From: Centrapalus pauciflorus
Lineage: Eukaryota > Streptophyta > Magnoliopsida > Asterales > Asteraceae
Reading direction: 5' to 3'
Assembly (NCBI GenBank): GCA_020465985.1
Contig: JAANYP010001777.1
Location: forward strand, 62,001-126,000
DNA length: 64,000 nucleotides
The notes under the pieces are model-generated. The model ran no database searches. It was not told the origin of the DNA and was given only the letters and a program-made list of their open reading frames with translations. The position numbers and the translations under genes were made by a program. Below, piece after piece: positions 23,023 through 35,300 of the stretch; the first letter of the stretch is position 1; every line of letters begins with the position of its first letter.

Positions 23023-26000
23023 ATGTCAGGATCAGGATCAGGTGACACACCAAACAACATGACCCCACAACAAATGTTTGAGATGATGCAACAATTACTA
23101 GCACAACACTCAGAACAACAGAATAAGATTATGCAAGAACAGTTTCAGGCCAGAGATGAGGCCGAAGCTAAAAGACGTAATGATAAGAAAAATAAACGAA
23201 AAGATAAGCAAGTTCAGAATGAAGAATCTGATTCTGATAACTCTACCCCTGAAACCCAAATCGAGCAGCCTAAAGGCTGTAAGTTTAAGGATTTCAAAGC
23301 AAGCGGTGCCCTGAACTTCGAGGGTACTGTAGATCCAATTCAGGCGATGGATTGGATCAGTCATACGGAAGAAATTTTTAGAATCTCAGACTGTTTAGAT
23401 TCTAAGAAAGTGAGCTACGCGTCTGCATTGTTTGTTGGAGCTGCTCGTGCATGGTGGAAGACACAGCGAAGCATATACGGGGAGGAAGTCATTCAGACGT
23501 TAGAATGGGAGCAGTTTCTTGATATGTTCAATGCGAAATACTGCCCGGTCGACCAGCAAGATAAAATGGAAGTACAACTGATGCAGCTGACTCAGGGAAC
23601 GAAGACAGTTGATGAATATGAGCACGAGTTTTCACGTCTATGTGGTTACTCTTCATACCAGGTTGCTACTGAAGAAAGGAAAATGAATAGGTTCCGAGTA
23701 GGACTCAATCCTAGATACAGACATCCAATGAGCGCAATTAAATATAAGAGTTACTTGGAAATGGTTGAAGCTGCAAGACAAATCGAGAGAGGATATCTAG
23801 AATACGGCGATCAGCTATACGCTCCGTCTACCAATCCGATGAACCCGTCTCCTCCAAAGAAACAACGGTTTGGCAGATTCTTTAAGCCAAATAAATCTCA
23901 GACTCAGCAATCCTATCAGCATAATTCACAACCGAAAGCCCAAGCGTATTCCCTCACGAACGAACCACGATTCTGCAGGCGATGCAGAAAGTCACACATG
24001 GGGTTGTGCAATCCAGAAGATGTCACTTGCTTCTCATGCAACATGATAGGTCATAGCAGCGAGGAATGTCCACAGCAGGGACGTGGATGTGCAAAGTGCG
24101 GGAAACGAGGACACTTTATGTATCAGTGTAGAAGCGGGCCACGATATCAGTCTCAATCATCTGCGGGAGGTTCTTCGGGAAAAAGTTCTGCTGCAACGCC
24201 AACTGCCCGGACACGAGCTTTCCAAATCACTGCCGAGGAAGCCAAAGAAACGCCTGATGTAGTTACGGGTATGTTTTTACTTAATTCGATTCCGGCACGT
24301 ATACTATTTGATTCTGGCGCAAGTCATTCTTTCATATCGACTTCTTTTGCATCGAGACTATCTAAGTTCCCATCAAAGCTTCCAGTTATATTAGACATTG
24401 AGACAGCCAGTAACAATTTCGTTATGGCTGATTCCGTTTACCGAAACTGCACTCTACTTGTAAATAACATCGTATTCAACCTCGATCTCATCCCGATTCC
24501 ATTAAAAGAGTTCGACGTTATTATCGGCATGGATTGGCTAACGAAAAATGAAGCTACTATTGTCTGCAACCGCCGAATCATCCGAATCAAGACTACAGAC
24601 GGCAGAGTATTAGAGATCAAGGGCGAGAAGCGGAAAGGTGCACATTGCTTTATATCTGTTGAAAAGGCGCATAAATACTTGTCTAAAGGTCACGACTCTT
24701 ACCTTTGTTATGTTTTATCTGAATCTAACTCCGAAGCTCAAAAGAAACCTTTATCCGACATCCCTATCGTCTGTGAGTTCCCAGACGTATTCCCTGACGA
24801 CATTTCCGGAGTGCCACCGAAACGACAAGTCGAGTTCAGTATTGACTTGGTTCCCGGTGCGGCTCCTATCGCCAAAGCTCCATACAGACTTGCACCTGCA
24901 GAAATGCAGGAAATGTCAAAGCAACTGCAAGAGCTGTTGGAGAAGGGGTTTATCCGACCGAGTTCTTCTCCGTGGGGTGCACCAGTTCTGTTTGTTAAAA
25001 AGAAGGACGGAACTTTTCGTATGTGCATCGACTACCGCGAGTTGAACAAGGTTACAATAAAGAATAAGTATCCTCTGCCCAGAATCGATGATCTGTTTGA
25101 TCAGTTGCAAGGAGCCAGTTACTTTTCGAAAATAGATCTCCGTTCTGGGTATCATCAGTTAAAAGTCAGAGAAGAAGATGTTCCAAAGACAGCTTTCCGT
25201 ACAAGATACGGTCATTACGAATTTCTCGTGATGCCGTTCGGCTTGACAAATGCACCAGCGGCGTTCATGGACCTCATGAATCGCGTGTGCAGACCTATGT
25301 TGGATAAATCAGTTATCGTATTCATAGACGATATTCTGATTTACTCCAAAACGGAGGCTGATCATTCTATTCATCTGCGGCAATTGCTAGAGTTATTAAG
25401 AAAAGAAAGACTCTACGCAAAATTCTCTAAGTGCGAATTTTGGCTCAGACAGGTATAATCTCTATTATATAAGTCTTGAGCTGTTTCCTTAACTATTCTA
25501 TGATCCATTTCAGAATTTGAATTTCTATCTTGATTCTTATAGATCCAGTTCCTTGGCCATGTTGTTTCTGGCGAAGGAATTTCTGTTGATCCTTCGAAAG
25601 TCGAGGCCGTTCAGAAATGGCAAACGCCTCGCAATGCCTCTGAAATAAGAAGTTTCCTCGGATTGGCTGGTTACTACCGGCGATTCATAAAGGACTTCTC
25701 GAAGATTGCTGTACCTCTAACGACGCTAACACGAAAGAATACTCCTTTCGTTTGGTCTGATAAACAGCAAGAGGCATTTGACATTCTGAAGCAAAAGCTT
25801 ATTCAAGCGCCGATTCTATCCTTGCCAGAAGGTAATGACGATTTCGTTGTTTACAGCGACGCTTCTGGTACTGGCTTAGGATGTGTTCTTATGCAAAGGG
25901 GAAAAGTAATTGCCTACGCTTCAAGGCAATTGAAAGACTACGAGAAAAGTGCACCAACTCATGATCTTGAGTTGGCTGCTGTTACCTTTGCACTGAAGAT

Positions 26001-27684
26001 CTGGCGTCACTATCTATATGGGACTCGGTATCAGCTCTACACCGATCATAAGAGTCTCAAATACCTTTTCACTCAAAAAGATCTGAATATGAAACAGCGT
26101 CGATCCTTGGAGCTTATCAAGGATTATGATTGCGAGATCTTATATCATCCCGGCAAGGCAAATGTTGTCGCGGATGCATTGAGTAGAAAAGTGTATCCAG
26201 AAAAGTGCTGCTATGCCTTAACTCCAGTTATATTCTCTTCTGATCTTATTGAAGATATTCGAGTTGCTCAAACTGAAGCGCTGAAAGAAGAGAACATAGA
26301 TTCTGAAAATCTAAAAGGACAGTTACAATTTCTAACTCTGAACCATTTGGGACTTCACTGTCTCAAGGGAAACCGAATCTGGGTTCCTAAATATGGTCCT
26401 ATTCGTAGCACTCTTCTGTCCGAAGCTCATCAGTCCAAGTTATCCATTCATCCTGGCAGTTCAAAGATGTATTTCGATCTGAAAGCCGATTACTGGTGGC
26501 CAGGTATGAAGAAGGATATCGGAAAATGTGTTGAAAGCTGTAGAGTATGCCAGATGGTTAAGGCAGAACATCAAAAGCCCTTTGGAGATATGCAACCACT
26601 GCCAGTTCCTGAATGGAAGTGGGAGCATATAACCATGGACTTTGTCACAAAACTGCCAAGGACCAAGAGACAACACGACTCCATCTGGGTAGTCGTGGAT
26701 CGATTAACGAAATCAGCACATTTTATTCCGATGAAAGAAACATATTCTCTCGATAGATTGGCGCAGCTATACATCACTGAAATTATTTCACGACACGGTG
26801 TGCCAAAGTCTATCGTATCAGATCGTGATAGTCGTTTCACGTCCAGATTCTGGCAAGCATTACAAGAAGGGATGGGTACTCGGATTTCTATGAGTACTGC
26901 TTATCATCCAAATGCAGATGGCCAGAGTGAGCGTACTATTCTAACTCTCGAAGATATGCTTCGTGCCTGCATTCTTGATTTAGGTGGTAACTGGGATGAC
27001 CACTTGCCGTTGGTCGAATTTTCCTATAATAACAGTTATCATTCTACGATCAAGATGGCCCCTTTTGAAGCTTTGTACGGTCGAAAGTGCAGAACTCCTA
27101 CCTGTTGGCGCGAAACAGGCGAATCGCCAATAGCAGGTCCTGCCCTTCTACAGTTGACTCACGAGAAGATTCAACTTGTTAGAAGAAATATTCTTGAAGC
27201 TCAAAGCAGGCAGAAGTCATATTATGACAACCGACATCGATCTATCAGTTTTGCGGTTAACGATTGGGTGATGTTAAAAGTATCCCCAATGAAGAATGTG
27301 GTGCGGTTCATTAAAAGAAACAAGCTAGCTCCGAGATTTATTGGTCCGTTCAAGATCGTTGAAAAGATTGGGAATCAGTCTTACCGTCTTGATCTACCAG
27401 CGGACTTAGCTGGAATACATCCTGTATTCCATGTCAGCCATCTGAGAAAGAGCTTAGCAGATGAAAGAGAGGTTCAGATACCACATGTTAACCTACAGAT
27501 AGATGAGAAGCTTCGCGTGGTTGAAGAGCCAGAACGTATTCTGGACACAAAGACTAAGAAGCTTAGGAATAAAGAGATACAGATGGTGCTTGTCCAGTGG
27601 AAACACCACAAGGGTTCGCATCAGTCTTGGGAGTCGAGAGATGTTATGAAAGCTACATATCCCGGTCTGTTCGAATCTAGCTAA
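23023..27684 (+). CDS. gag-pol polyprotein of the Tekay-like element, two exons (23023-25452, 25543-27684)
   Basis: One frame encodes 810 + 713 = 1523 residues when the 90-bp intron is removed. Order with approximate residues: Ty3 Gag domain (90-260); three Cys-rich knuckles (318-371, including CFSCNMIGHSSEEC and CAKCGKRGHFMYQC); aspartic protease DSGASHSF (430); RT with MCIDYRELNK (665) and active site FIDDILIYS (766); RNase H YSDASGTGLG (914); integrase zinc region ending CVESCRVCQ (about 1130); catalytic Asp in MDFVTK (1175), Asp in SDRDSRF (1236) and Glu in GQSERT (1271); GPF/Y-like module (IGPFKIV); and a chromodomain-like tail (VQWKHHKG, SWESRD). All visible catalytic residues are present. 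Start chosen at the first ATG after the PBS and leader. If unspliced, translation stops just after the exon junction, giving Gag-PR with an RT cut after its catalytic core. Confidence 0.9.
25453..25542 (+). other. Predicted 90-bp GT-AG intron inside the RT coding region
   Basis: The donor context is CAG|GTATAA and the acceptor is TTCTTATAG|ATCC. The intron is phase 0 and T-rich with in-frame stops. Removing it joins two parts of RT with no residue missing relative to the usual Ty3 form, where the sequence after FWLR continues into FLGHVVS. It is 90 bp, a normal small plant intron. A second AG lies at TTTCAG (25512) but would give the wrong frame content. Confidence 0.8.
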
Positions 27685-27721
27685 CTTCGGGGACGAAGTT
27701 TGTGCGTGGTGGAGCCCATTC
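27685..27721 (+). other. 3' untranslated stub with weak polypurine tract
   Basis: Only 37 bp separate the stop codon from the 3' LTR. The purine-rich part is GTGGTGGAG (about 27707-27715), weak compared with those of the copia elements. Confidence 0.5.
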
Positions 27722-29909
27722 TGTAACAACCTAATTTTGATCTAGTCATAATTCAGTAAAATATTGACCCGATAATGTAATAAGGTTGAATTATTTGAAT
27801 TATAATTTAATTAATAATGAAATATTAATTAAATTATATAAATATTTAATTTATGAATTAATTAATTATTAAAGAAAACTAAATAAAAAGAGATATAATA
27901 TACAAAAATGAAAGTGAGTTAGCTAGCAAACATAACTAGACGACGTATATAAACGAGAATCAAGCTCAAAAGATCAGATTCGACTCTCTCTCTCTAACTC
28001 TCTCTCTCTAAACTCTCTCTCTAGTTTCTCTCTCTAACTTCTCTCTAGAAATTCTCCTAAACCGACCGTCCGATCATCGAGATAAATATACCGTTAGGAA
28101 GATCTCGGCGAATACTACATGGATATATCAAATTCTGCTTGAATTCAGACGAATTGAGGTAAGTTTATGTATATTTTCCGTTTTATATATATAGGATATT
28201 CTCGAATCTACTGAGTTTTATGAAATTTAAAGCCTTTTTATCAGATTTAACTAGAATAAGTGTAAGATAATCGAACATAGGCTTAATATTGATTATATAT
28301 GTGATTTATGCCTTAGAAATCCAAGTTTTAGAGTTGTAAATATGATCAGATTCGAGAGCATTATGATCAGATTCGAAAATACATAAAGAACAAACTCGAG
28401 ATATATATGATCAGATTCGAATTGCATAGATTCGAGTCTATGAGTTCGAATCTATTCTTTTCCCCTAGACTCGAGAGTGACTTCGATTCTATATGTATAT
28501 TTCGATTCTATGCATAGTTCGAACCTAATCTCCATGTATGTGTATGTCTCGAATCTAACCATTAGATTCGAAGGGTTCCATTTCGAATCTGATCCATGTT
28601 CTTCGAATCTAGCTAGTTAAACTCGAAGTATGTATGTGTTTCGAATCTAATCTTTAGATTCGAATGAATATTTCGAATCTGATGCCTTTAAATTCAAAAT
28701 CTGATTTTTTGTTCCAAGCCTAAGATGATATATGAACTAACAAATTATCAGAATCAGATAAAATGAAGAATTTAAGACCAAAAGATGATGACATTAATAA
28801 AGATGATGAAAATGACAAAGATATTATCATGCATGATTTTGAACAGGTTCAGTATATATTCTGAACAAAGACTTAAAGATTTAAAGACCTGATTGACAGA
28901 GAACAGATTGATAAAATCCTGAGATAACTCAGGTGGCAGATTCATATATCTGTTTGACCAAGACCCAACACTGTGAGTTATAGATATTCGAATTGAACAT
29001 GCAAAGATCCGTTTGAGATATATTGATGCTGTACATTATTTGACATTCATTTATCAGCTGGAATGAGACCTGTGCACACCATGGATGGGTGTTGCCCAGT
29101 GAATCATGATAGCTATTTGCTCATCATTTCATATTGCATTTATTAGCGTTTCAGACTTTGCTTTATGATTCGTTGCTATCATGACATCTAAGACTTATGC
29201 TTACTACATTGATCAGATTTGATAAGATTTATTCAGCTTGACTAGCCCTTATGGTCTATTGTTCTAGACCCGGCTATTCCACCAGTTCTCACGAACTTGG
29301 TAATGACCTCCGATGTTCGGCCATGTTGACCTACTGGTAGCTAGCCCAGTATGTGGCTGATCCCCACGATATAAGCGTGAGTGTGGTTTGAACATCATCC
29401 GATCTAGATACTATATCTCAATCATGATGACGGCTGTAGCGGCAGCCAAGACTTATCACGCTTAGATTTATAACTCCGCTTGACACGCATGTTAATATTG
29501 AAAATCTATAAACTCACTAAGCTTTGCTTACAGATGTTGCTTTAATATTTTACAGGAAAAAGCAAAGGAAAGTCACCTGCCGGACCTAGTTCTTAGGTCT
29601 TACACGATCAAGACAGAAGTATCATAGACCTCTACTCAACGATCTCATTTTGGTACTAATTGGATGATGATATTGTGGTGATCTGGGTAGATTTATTTTG
29701 GTAATATGATGACATGAATTAGATTAGACTTGTGCCCTCTATAAGTATAATTTAAAATTTGTAATCTGTATTAAACTTAAACCCTAATAATTTGTACTGT
29801 AATTTAATTTTCCGTATTATAATTACTCTATCTTAGTTTGATTGATATCGTATTGCATGATGTGGGACCTAGACTGGTGAGAACTGCTCCGTAAGGGGTG
29901 GTCTTCACA
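27722..29909 (+). repeat. 3' LTR of the Tekay-like element
   Basis: 2188 bp, colinear with 20639-22826 over its whole length. Differences noticed are single-base changes (for example CTACTGAG versus CTATTGAG near the start) and a two-base change before the TTTTACAG block. Confidence 0.92.
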
Positions 29910-29914
29910 CCCCA

Positions 29915-30703
29915 TGAATACGCAAAATATAAAAACACGAACACATTCAGATATAGAGTCTGATATTAAAAGAAACAATGTAAAAACACAATAAACAAAC
30001 ATATTTACGCACAATATGTTGTAATAGATGCTTGAATCTTTCGAAGATATGCGGGTTTTAGGTTTCTTAATGGTGAAGGAACTTTTTGGAGAAGAAGATG
30101 ACAATTCAGTTTTCCGAAAAAGTAATTTTGAAATTTGAATTTCAAATTTATAGAAGAAATTGAACCGGCCCATGTTTTGAAAAAATTTTAACCGGCCCAC
30201 TTTTAATTTACCCAAAACCCAAATCTTTCAAAAAATTTCAACAAAATAAAAATAAAATAACAAAAAAAGATTCTGATTTTCAAAAAAAATATTAAAAACA
30301 GTCTTAAAGAAAAAAACAAAACAAAACAAAACAAAAAACAAACAAAACAAAACAAAACAAAACAAAATTGAAATTACACACAATCAAAATAAAAAATAAC
30401 ACACACAAAACACAAAAAAAATATTAAAATGCTCCCCCTTTAAAATCTGAATGCTGCTCCCCCTCAAATGTATATCATATTTCTCAACTCAGCTCCCCCT
30501 ACAAAATATCAGATAAATTTTATCAGATTTTCTCAAAATCAGATAAATTCATTTTCTGCTCCCCCTGCACATGACAATCCAGATCTTGTTAAATTCCAAC
30601 AAAAAATTTGAACTTTTAAAATTCAAGAATTTATCATTAGATTAGAATCAATTAAAAAATGTAAATTTAAAATTATAAATTGAAACTACTGAACTATTAA
30701 ATC
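29915..30703 (-). other. pol-ORF3 spacer of element A with GGGGGAG motifs and (CAAAA)n
   Basis: Non-coding in A's sense. It holds a (CAAAA)n tract (about 30310-30366). It also holds four copies of GCTCCCCCT or similar (about 30431, 30453, 30490, 30556), which read AGGGGGAGC on the element's strand and look like polypurine tracts. Repeated PPT-like motifs are reported for Sireviruses. A 130-codon minus ORF at 29823-30215 crosses the Tekay LTR boundary and is not credible. Confidence 0.65.
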
Positions 30704-30849
30704 TTAATTATTCAACATACCCAATTTGTATACCAAAAAATTAAACCTTTTTTCATCTAACGCATTGGTAAACAAATCAGATAGTTGATATTCAGTAGAA
30801 ACAAAATATAATTCTACATTTCCATTTTCAACATGATCCTTTATAAAAT
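30704..30849 (-). pseudogene. Element A pol, C-terminal end of RNase H
   Basis: The minus strand reads KDHVENGNVELYFVST, then QLSDLFTNALDEKRFNFL and a stop at 30704. This is the C-terminus of copia RNase H. It continues directly from the fragment ending at 44399 on the other side of element B, in the same frame. The family residue Lys in FTKAL is Asn here. Confidence 0.9.
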
Positions 30850-31985
30850 TGTAGGTCCCAAAAGATATCCCAAGTATATAGCCTTAAGCTGTAGAGGGGG
30901 GGGGGGGGTGAATACAGCTCTTTAAAAACTACACACAATTTTCTCAATGTTTGTATGTATTATCAACAAATGTTAATTAAAAACAAGCTTGAATGCGGAA
31001 AGGTTCAAGCTGAGATGACAGATACAACAGTATGTTTAACTAGTCTAAGACTGACTTAAACTAATTACAATGAATACACTCACTAAGAATCACTCACTTT
31101 GTTTACAAGACTTTGAGGAACAGCTTGAATAAGAACAGCTTAGACACTGAGCACTGTTTTATTCAAGCAGACTTGCATGCATGAAAGACTCACTTTGAAT
31201 GCACGTTCACTCTTGATTTCAGCACTTAGCTTTTTGGCTTAATCTTTCAATCCTTGGAAGTTTCTTTTTATACTCAATCAGAGGATCTAAGTGAAGCTTC
31301 TTCATTGGACGGAATGAAAAAGGAGAAGTCTTGTTGAAATGACAACATAAACTTTTCTGCACTTTTCTGAAAAGCAGACTTGTCTTCATGTGGGCAGAAC
31401 TTTTGTCTTTTCACTTTGTCTGCTGTTGCATTGCCTTTAACTAAATAAGGAATGTCAACTTTGTGTTTTTCTTCCTTTGTAAAGGCCTATTTTGATATAA
31501 GAAAAAGGTCTGTCACCCTTTTTCAAATATCCTTTTGTCTTCATGTAACAGAACAGCTTGGGCAGGCTGAGCAGTTCTGATTTCCACTTTGTCTTCGACT
31601 TTGTAAACTGATCTTGTAGTCAAAAACAATACATGAGGACTTGGAAACATATTCCATAAAGTGTTTAGCCTGTTCACAAAGAACAGGTTCTGTTCACAAA
31701 GAACAGAACACTTGTAAACTGCCCAAGCTGCTCACCAGTGTAGAGCAGCGTAGACAGTTTATGTCCATCCTGTTCAGCAGACTGAACAGCTTGGGCAAAA
31801 CTGCCTTTGTTGCAACACATGCAATACATAGAACAACTTTAGGCTGTTATTGCAAATCATTTTCAGGTTTCAATAAGGCATATAACAGGCCTTAAATTCA
31901 ACATTCAAAAGCATCAACAGGTTTGATTAATAATCTCCCCCTCAGATGCAGAACAGGTTTGACTGAGGCCTTTTTGTGCCTAACA
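30850..31985 (-). repeat. 3' LTR of element B
   Basis: TGTAGGTCCC to TGCCTAACA. It contains a 13-bp G run (about 30896-30908; about 7 bp in the other LTR). It also has many inverted TGTTC/GAACA pairs, including TGTTCACAAAGAACAG twice in tandem (about 31675-31710) and CTGTTCAG, CAGA, CTGAACAG (about 31770). Confidence 0.92.
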
Positions 31986-31999
31986 ATCTCCCCATATTT
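31986..31999 (-). other. Polypurine tract of element B
   Basis: On the minus strand CAAATATGGGGAGAT abuts the 3' LTR. Confidence 0.75.
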
Positions 32000-32332
32000 G
32001 CAATAACCAACCTAAGCTGGCCTTATCAAAAGTCACTATATATTTTTACAGTACATTTGTTGAAATAAAATTACAACATCAACATAAAGTAAAAGATCAG
32101 TTTATACATACACTGATTTTTTATTACATTAGAACAACACATGTTCTTACAAAAGTACAACTGATGTACTGATGTATATTACAACTAATGTAAAAGAGAA
32201 AATTACAACATATGTAAATAAAGTACAACTAATGTACATTGGACTGTTTTTGTTGGGAGCAGATAATGGTAAGCATGTCCAACTGATGGACAGCTTCCAT
32301 TCTTCACCTACCCAGATGGTGGATGGACTTCA

Positions 32333-35300
32333 TCACAATGGAGGGGGACCTTCAAACATCTTCTCAAGTTGCTCTCTAGTATCCTCAAGTTCTTGAATCT
32401 CGCTTCTTATTATCATAAACTTGGGATCCTCAAGTTCACCTCTTTCATAACAGCCTCTGAGCTGATCCCGGATAGCTGCTCTCCACCTGCTTGACTGCCT
32501 GAATGAAACTGCAAGTCTGAAGGCTACAAGCTGTCTCAGATCCACCTTGTATAGATCTGATGCTCTCTGAAAGCATTTCTTCTGAGTTAAGGGATCTACA
32601 AAAAATGCCCCCAGCTCAGGCTCTTCAATGATCTTGCCATCTTCAAACTCAATTCCACTAGTCAAGCTATGATCAACTCCTTTCATCTCAATAGCATAGT
32701 CACCTTATTCTATCAGGATGAGAAGTTGTTCCATCTCAGTGTCCTTCCTTGTCCTCCTGGCCTTTATTTTAGGTTGTGTCACATAGACACCTTCACTAAC
32801 TTCTTTGGAGATCAGGCCAAGATTCTTCACTCTCTCCATCAGCTTCTTGACATATGCTCTGACAGTCTTAGCAGTTTCAGACATAGATTTAATCAGAGCA
32901 ACTGCCAGCTCAATCCATTCTTTGTACCCCATTTGTGCAACGTCAGTGTAGTCATATGATTCTAGTTCTGGGCCTGCTGCACCCATTCTGGTTATCTTCA
33001 ACTTCCACTGACTGCCTTTTCTTGATATGGGCACAGCTTTGACAATTGCTTCCTTGGCAAGCCTTCTATCAGCAACATCTTGAAATTTTCTTCTTGCCAG
33101 GTTGTCAAAGTGAAATTGAGCTCTGGCAGAAGGCACTGAAGTTTTGGCCACTGAGACCAGAGCACCTTTTTCTTTTTCTGCTTCCTTTTCTTCTGCTGAT
33201 CCCTTAGCAGCTTCCAAAATTTTCTTTTGCACAACCAGAAAGGACATTTTAACTTTCCTTGCCTCTTGAAGTGCAAAAGACTTAGCAGCTTTTGCATATT
33301 CTTCTTCTTTTCTTAAAGCTTCCAGGGCTTGAAGCGGTTCTTCTCTAAGCTCAAAATATTTGTGCATAGGAAGACCCATTTCTTTGGCCCTGGCTTTGTG
33401 AAATTTAAGCTCTGCTGCTTTCTGCTGTTGAGGATCAGTTGCTGCTTTTTCTTTTCCTTTAGCTGTTGTAGTGACAGCAGCTTCAGGACTTTCCTCCTCC
33501 TCCTCTTCTTCTTCTAAAATCAGATGCCTCCTTCTGCTGCTTGGCGTGCCCTTAGGAATAGTTTCCTCCCCCTTAGACTGAGTAGGGATTGGAGATTCAG
33601 CCTGAGTAGGCTAAGCAGCGTGGGAGGCACCCTCCAGTGTACCTGTTGAAGCTCCTGCTCGTTGACCAGTGAGTATTGCAGGCACTGATTTCTCCTTAGG
33701 AGAAGAAGTTTTCTCCCCCTTAGACTTAGTCTTCGAGGCAGATGACTTCTCCCCCTTTGAAGGAGATGTTCCAGCACCTTCAACACCTGGTCTGCTTGAA
33801 GACACGAAGTCTTCAGGCTTGCCAGCAGTTTTGGCAGCAGGCCTTGGGCCAACAAGGCTATTCACTAAGAATGCCAAGTTGTCTTTCACCTCTGCAAGCT
33901 GTGAAAGACAGGTTTGAAGAGAAGAGGATTGGGTATCAGCAAGGGAGGTCAGCTTAACAATATTTTCCCTATCAGAATCTGTGAACAACAAACTTTGAAG
34001 CTGTGCAAGATGTAATTCTAGAGAATCTTGCACATCAGCAAGGTTTGATGACAAAGAATTTGATAGGGAACCAATGAGTGTGTTCAAGCTGGCCAGAGTA
34101 TTAGGAAGGGTAGAGTTGCAAGAAGTTAGGAGAGATGACAGCTGTTGAGAAATAGATGTCATTGAGGACACAGAGTCCTGTTGTAGTGAAAGAATTGAGG
34201 ATAGGGAGGTGGACACATTTTGCAGCTGTGCAGTGAGTGCAAGCAGCTGTGGAGAATTATCAGTTTGTGGAGTGGCAGGGAAGGAGTCCTTGAACAAATC
34301 AAAGAACCCCTTAAGCTGTTCAGACACAGAGTCTGAAATAAGAGAGGGTAGAGAGGTCATAGTAGTTTCTAAAGAACCAACTTTGTTGGTCAGCAGAGAA
34401 AGCTGATCCTTCAAAGGCAGGTCTTTAGGAGATGGAGGTGTATGGGTGGACTGTTTAGATTGGGTTGATGGAGAAGATGATGATGAGGCTGGTGTATGAG
34501 GATGTGATGGAGAGGGAAGAGGAACATTTGAGAGAAGCTCCATAGCCTGGGCAAAAGTAATGTGGCCCAGCTTGGAGGGGTCAAAGGGTCCCTCAGTAGC
34601 GGCTGTAGCTGCATCATAAGGAGAAGGGGTTGATGTTGGGGGCCTTTCAGAAGCTGCTTGTGTTGCAACACCCTCATGAAGGCCAGTGGGTGTTCCCTCT
34701 GAAGTGCCTTGGTGTAAAAGCACCTCATCATGGGGAGAAGGGATATGCATTTCAACATCAGCAGTGGTGAAACCTGCTGATGGAGTTTGCCTAGAAGGAG
34801 CAGCCTCACCAAGGGATGGTATGTTCCCTGAGGTTCATCAGCTTGGGTTGTTGGTCCCTCAGCAACTGTTTGGTGTAGAACAGCTGTATCATGGGGAGCA
34901 GAAGTTTGAGGCTAAGCTGCTGATTGGTCTATACCAGCAGTGTGGGCACCTCGTGCAGACGCAGGGTGTAAAGAAGTTTGAGTAGGGAACAGTGTGGACT
35001 CAGTATGGAGTGGAGAGGGCTCTTGTCTTTCAATATTCTCAGCCTGTTGGGAGGCTGGAATAGTTGAGGTGGTTATCTCCTTTTGTACAACTGGTTCCTA
35101 TTGGGAGGAACCAGAGGGTCTAGGCTGACTCTGGGTGGACTCAGGTTGGAGTGAAGCAGGCTCCAATTGTGTTGAACCTTCTCCCAAAATAGGAGAGGCA
35201 GCAGGGGTGGCTTCTCTTACAACTGAACCCTGTTGGGAGGAAACAGAGGAGGTGGTTGTTTGGGCTGGTTTCTTTTTGGTGAGTGATTTTCGTTGGTAGT

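Larger units (their letters stand above)
20639..29909 (+). mobile_element. Tekay/Del-like chromovirus (Ty3) element, near intact
   Basis: TSD CCCCA is at 20634-20638 and 29910-29914. Both LTRs are 2188 bp, and I found about five differences between them, so insertion was recent. The order is LTR, iMet PBS, gag, protease, RT (with a 90-bp intron), RNase H, integrase with a chromodomain-like tail, and LTR. Reading across the intron there is no stop or frameshift. It is the only element in the window that looks coding-competent. Confidence 0.93.

Noticed and set aside
20639..29909. Endogenous pararetrovirus or Ogre-type element
   Set aside because: It has LTRs, TSD, integrase and a chromodomain-like tail, so it is not a pararetrovirus. 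The intron lies within RT, not between protease and RT, and LTR and domain layout fit Tekay/Del.
29823..30215. 130-codon minus-strand ORF
   Set aside because: It crosses the Tekay LTR boundary into element A's spacer, so it exists only because of the insertion.
31641..31895. 84-codon ORF present twice, also at 44054-44308
   Set aside because: Both copies lie in the paired LTRs of element B, so duplication is not evidence of selection; no recognisable domain.
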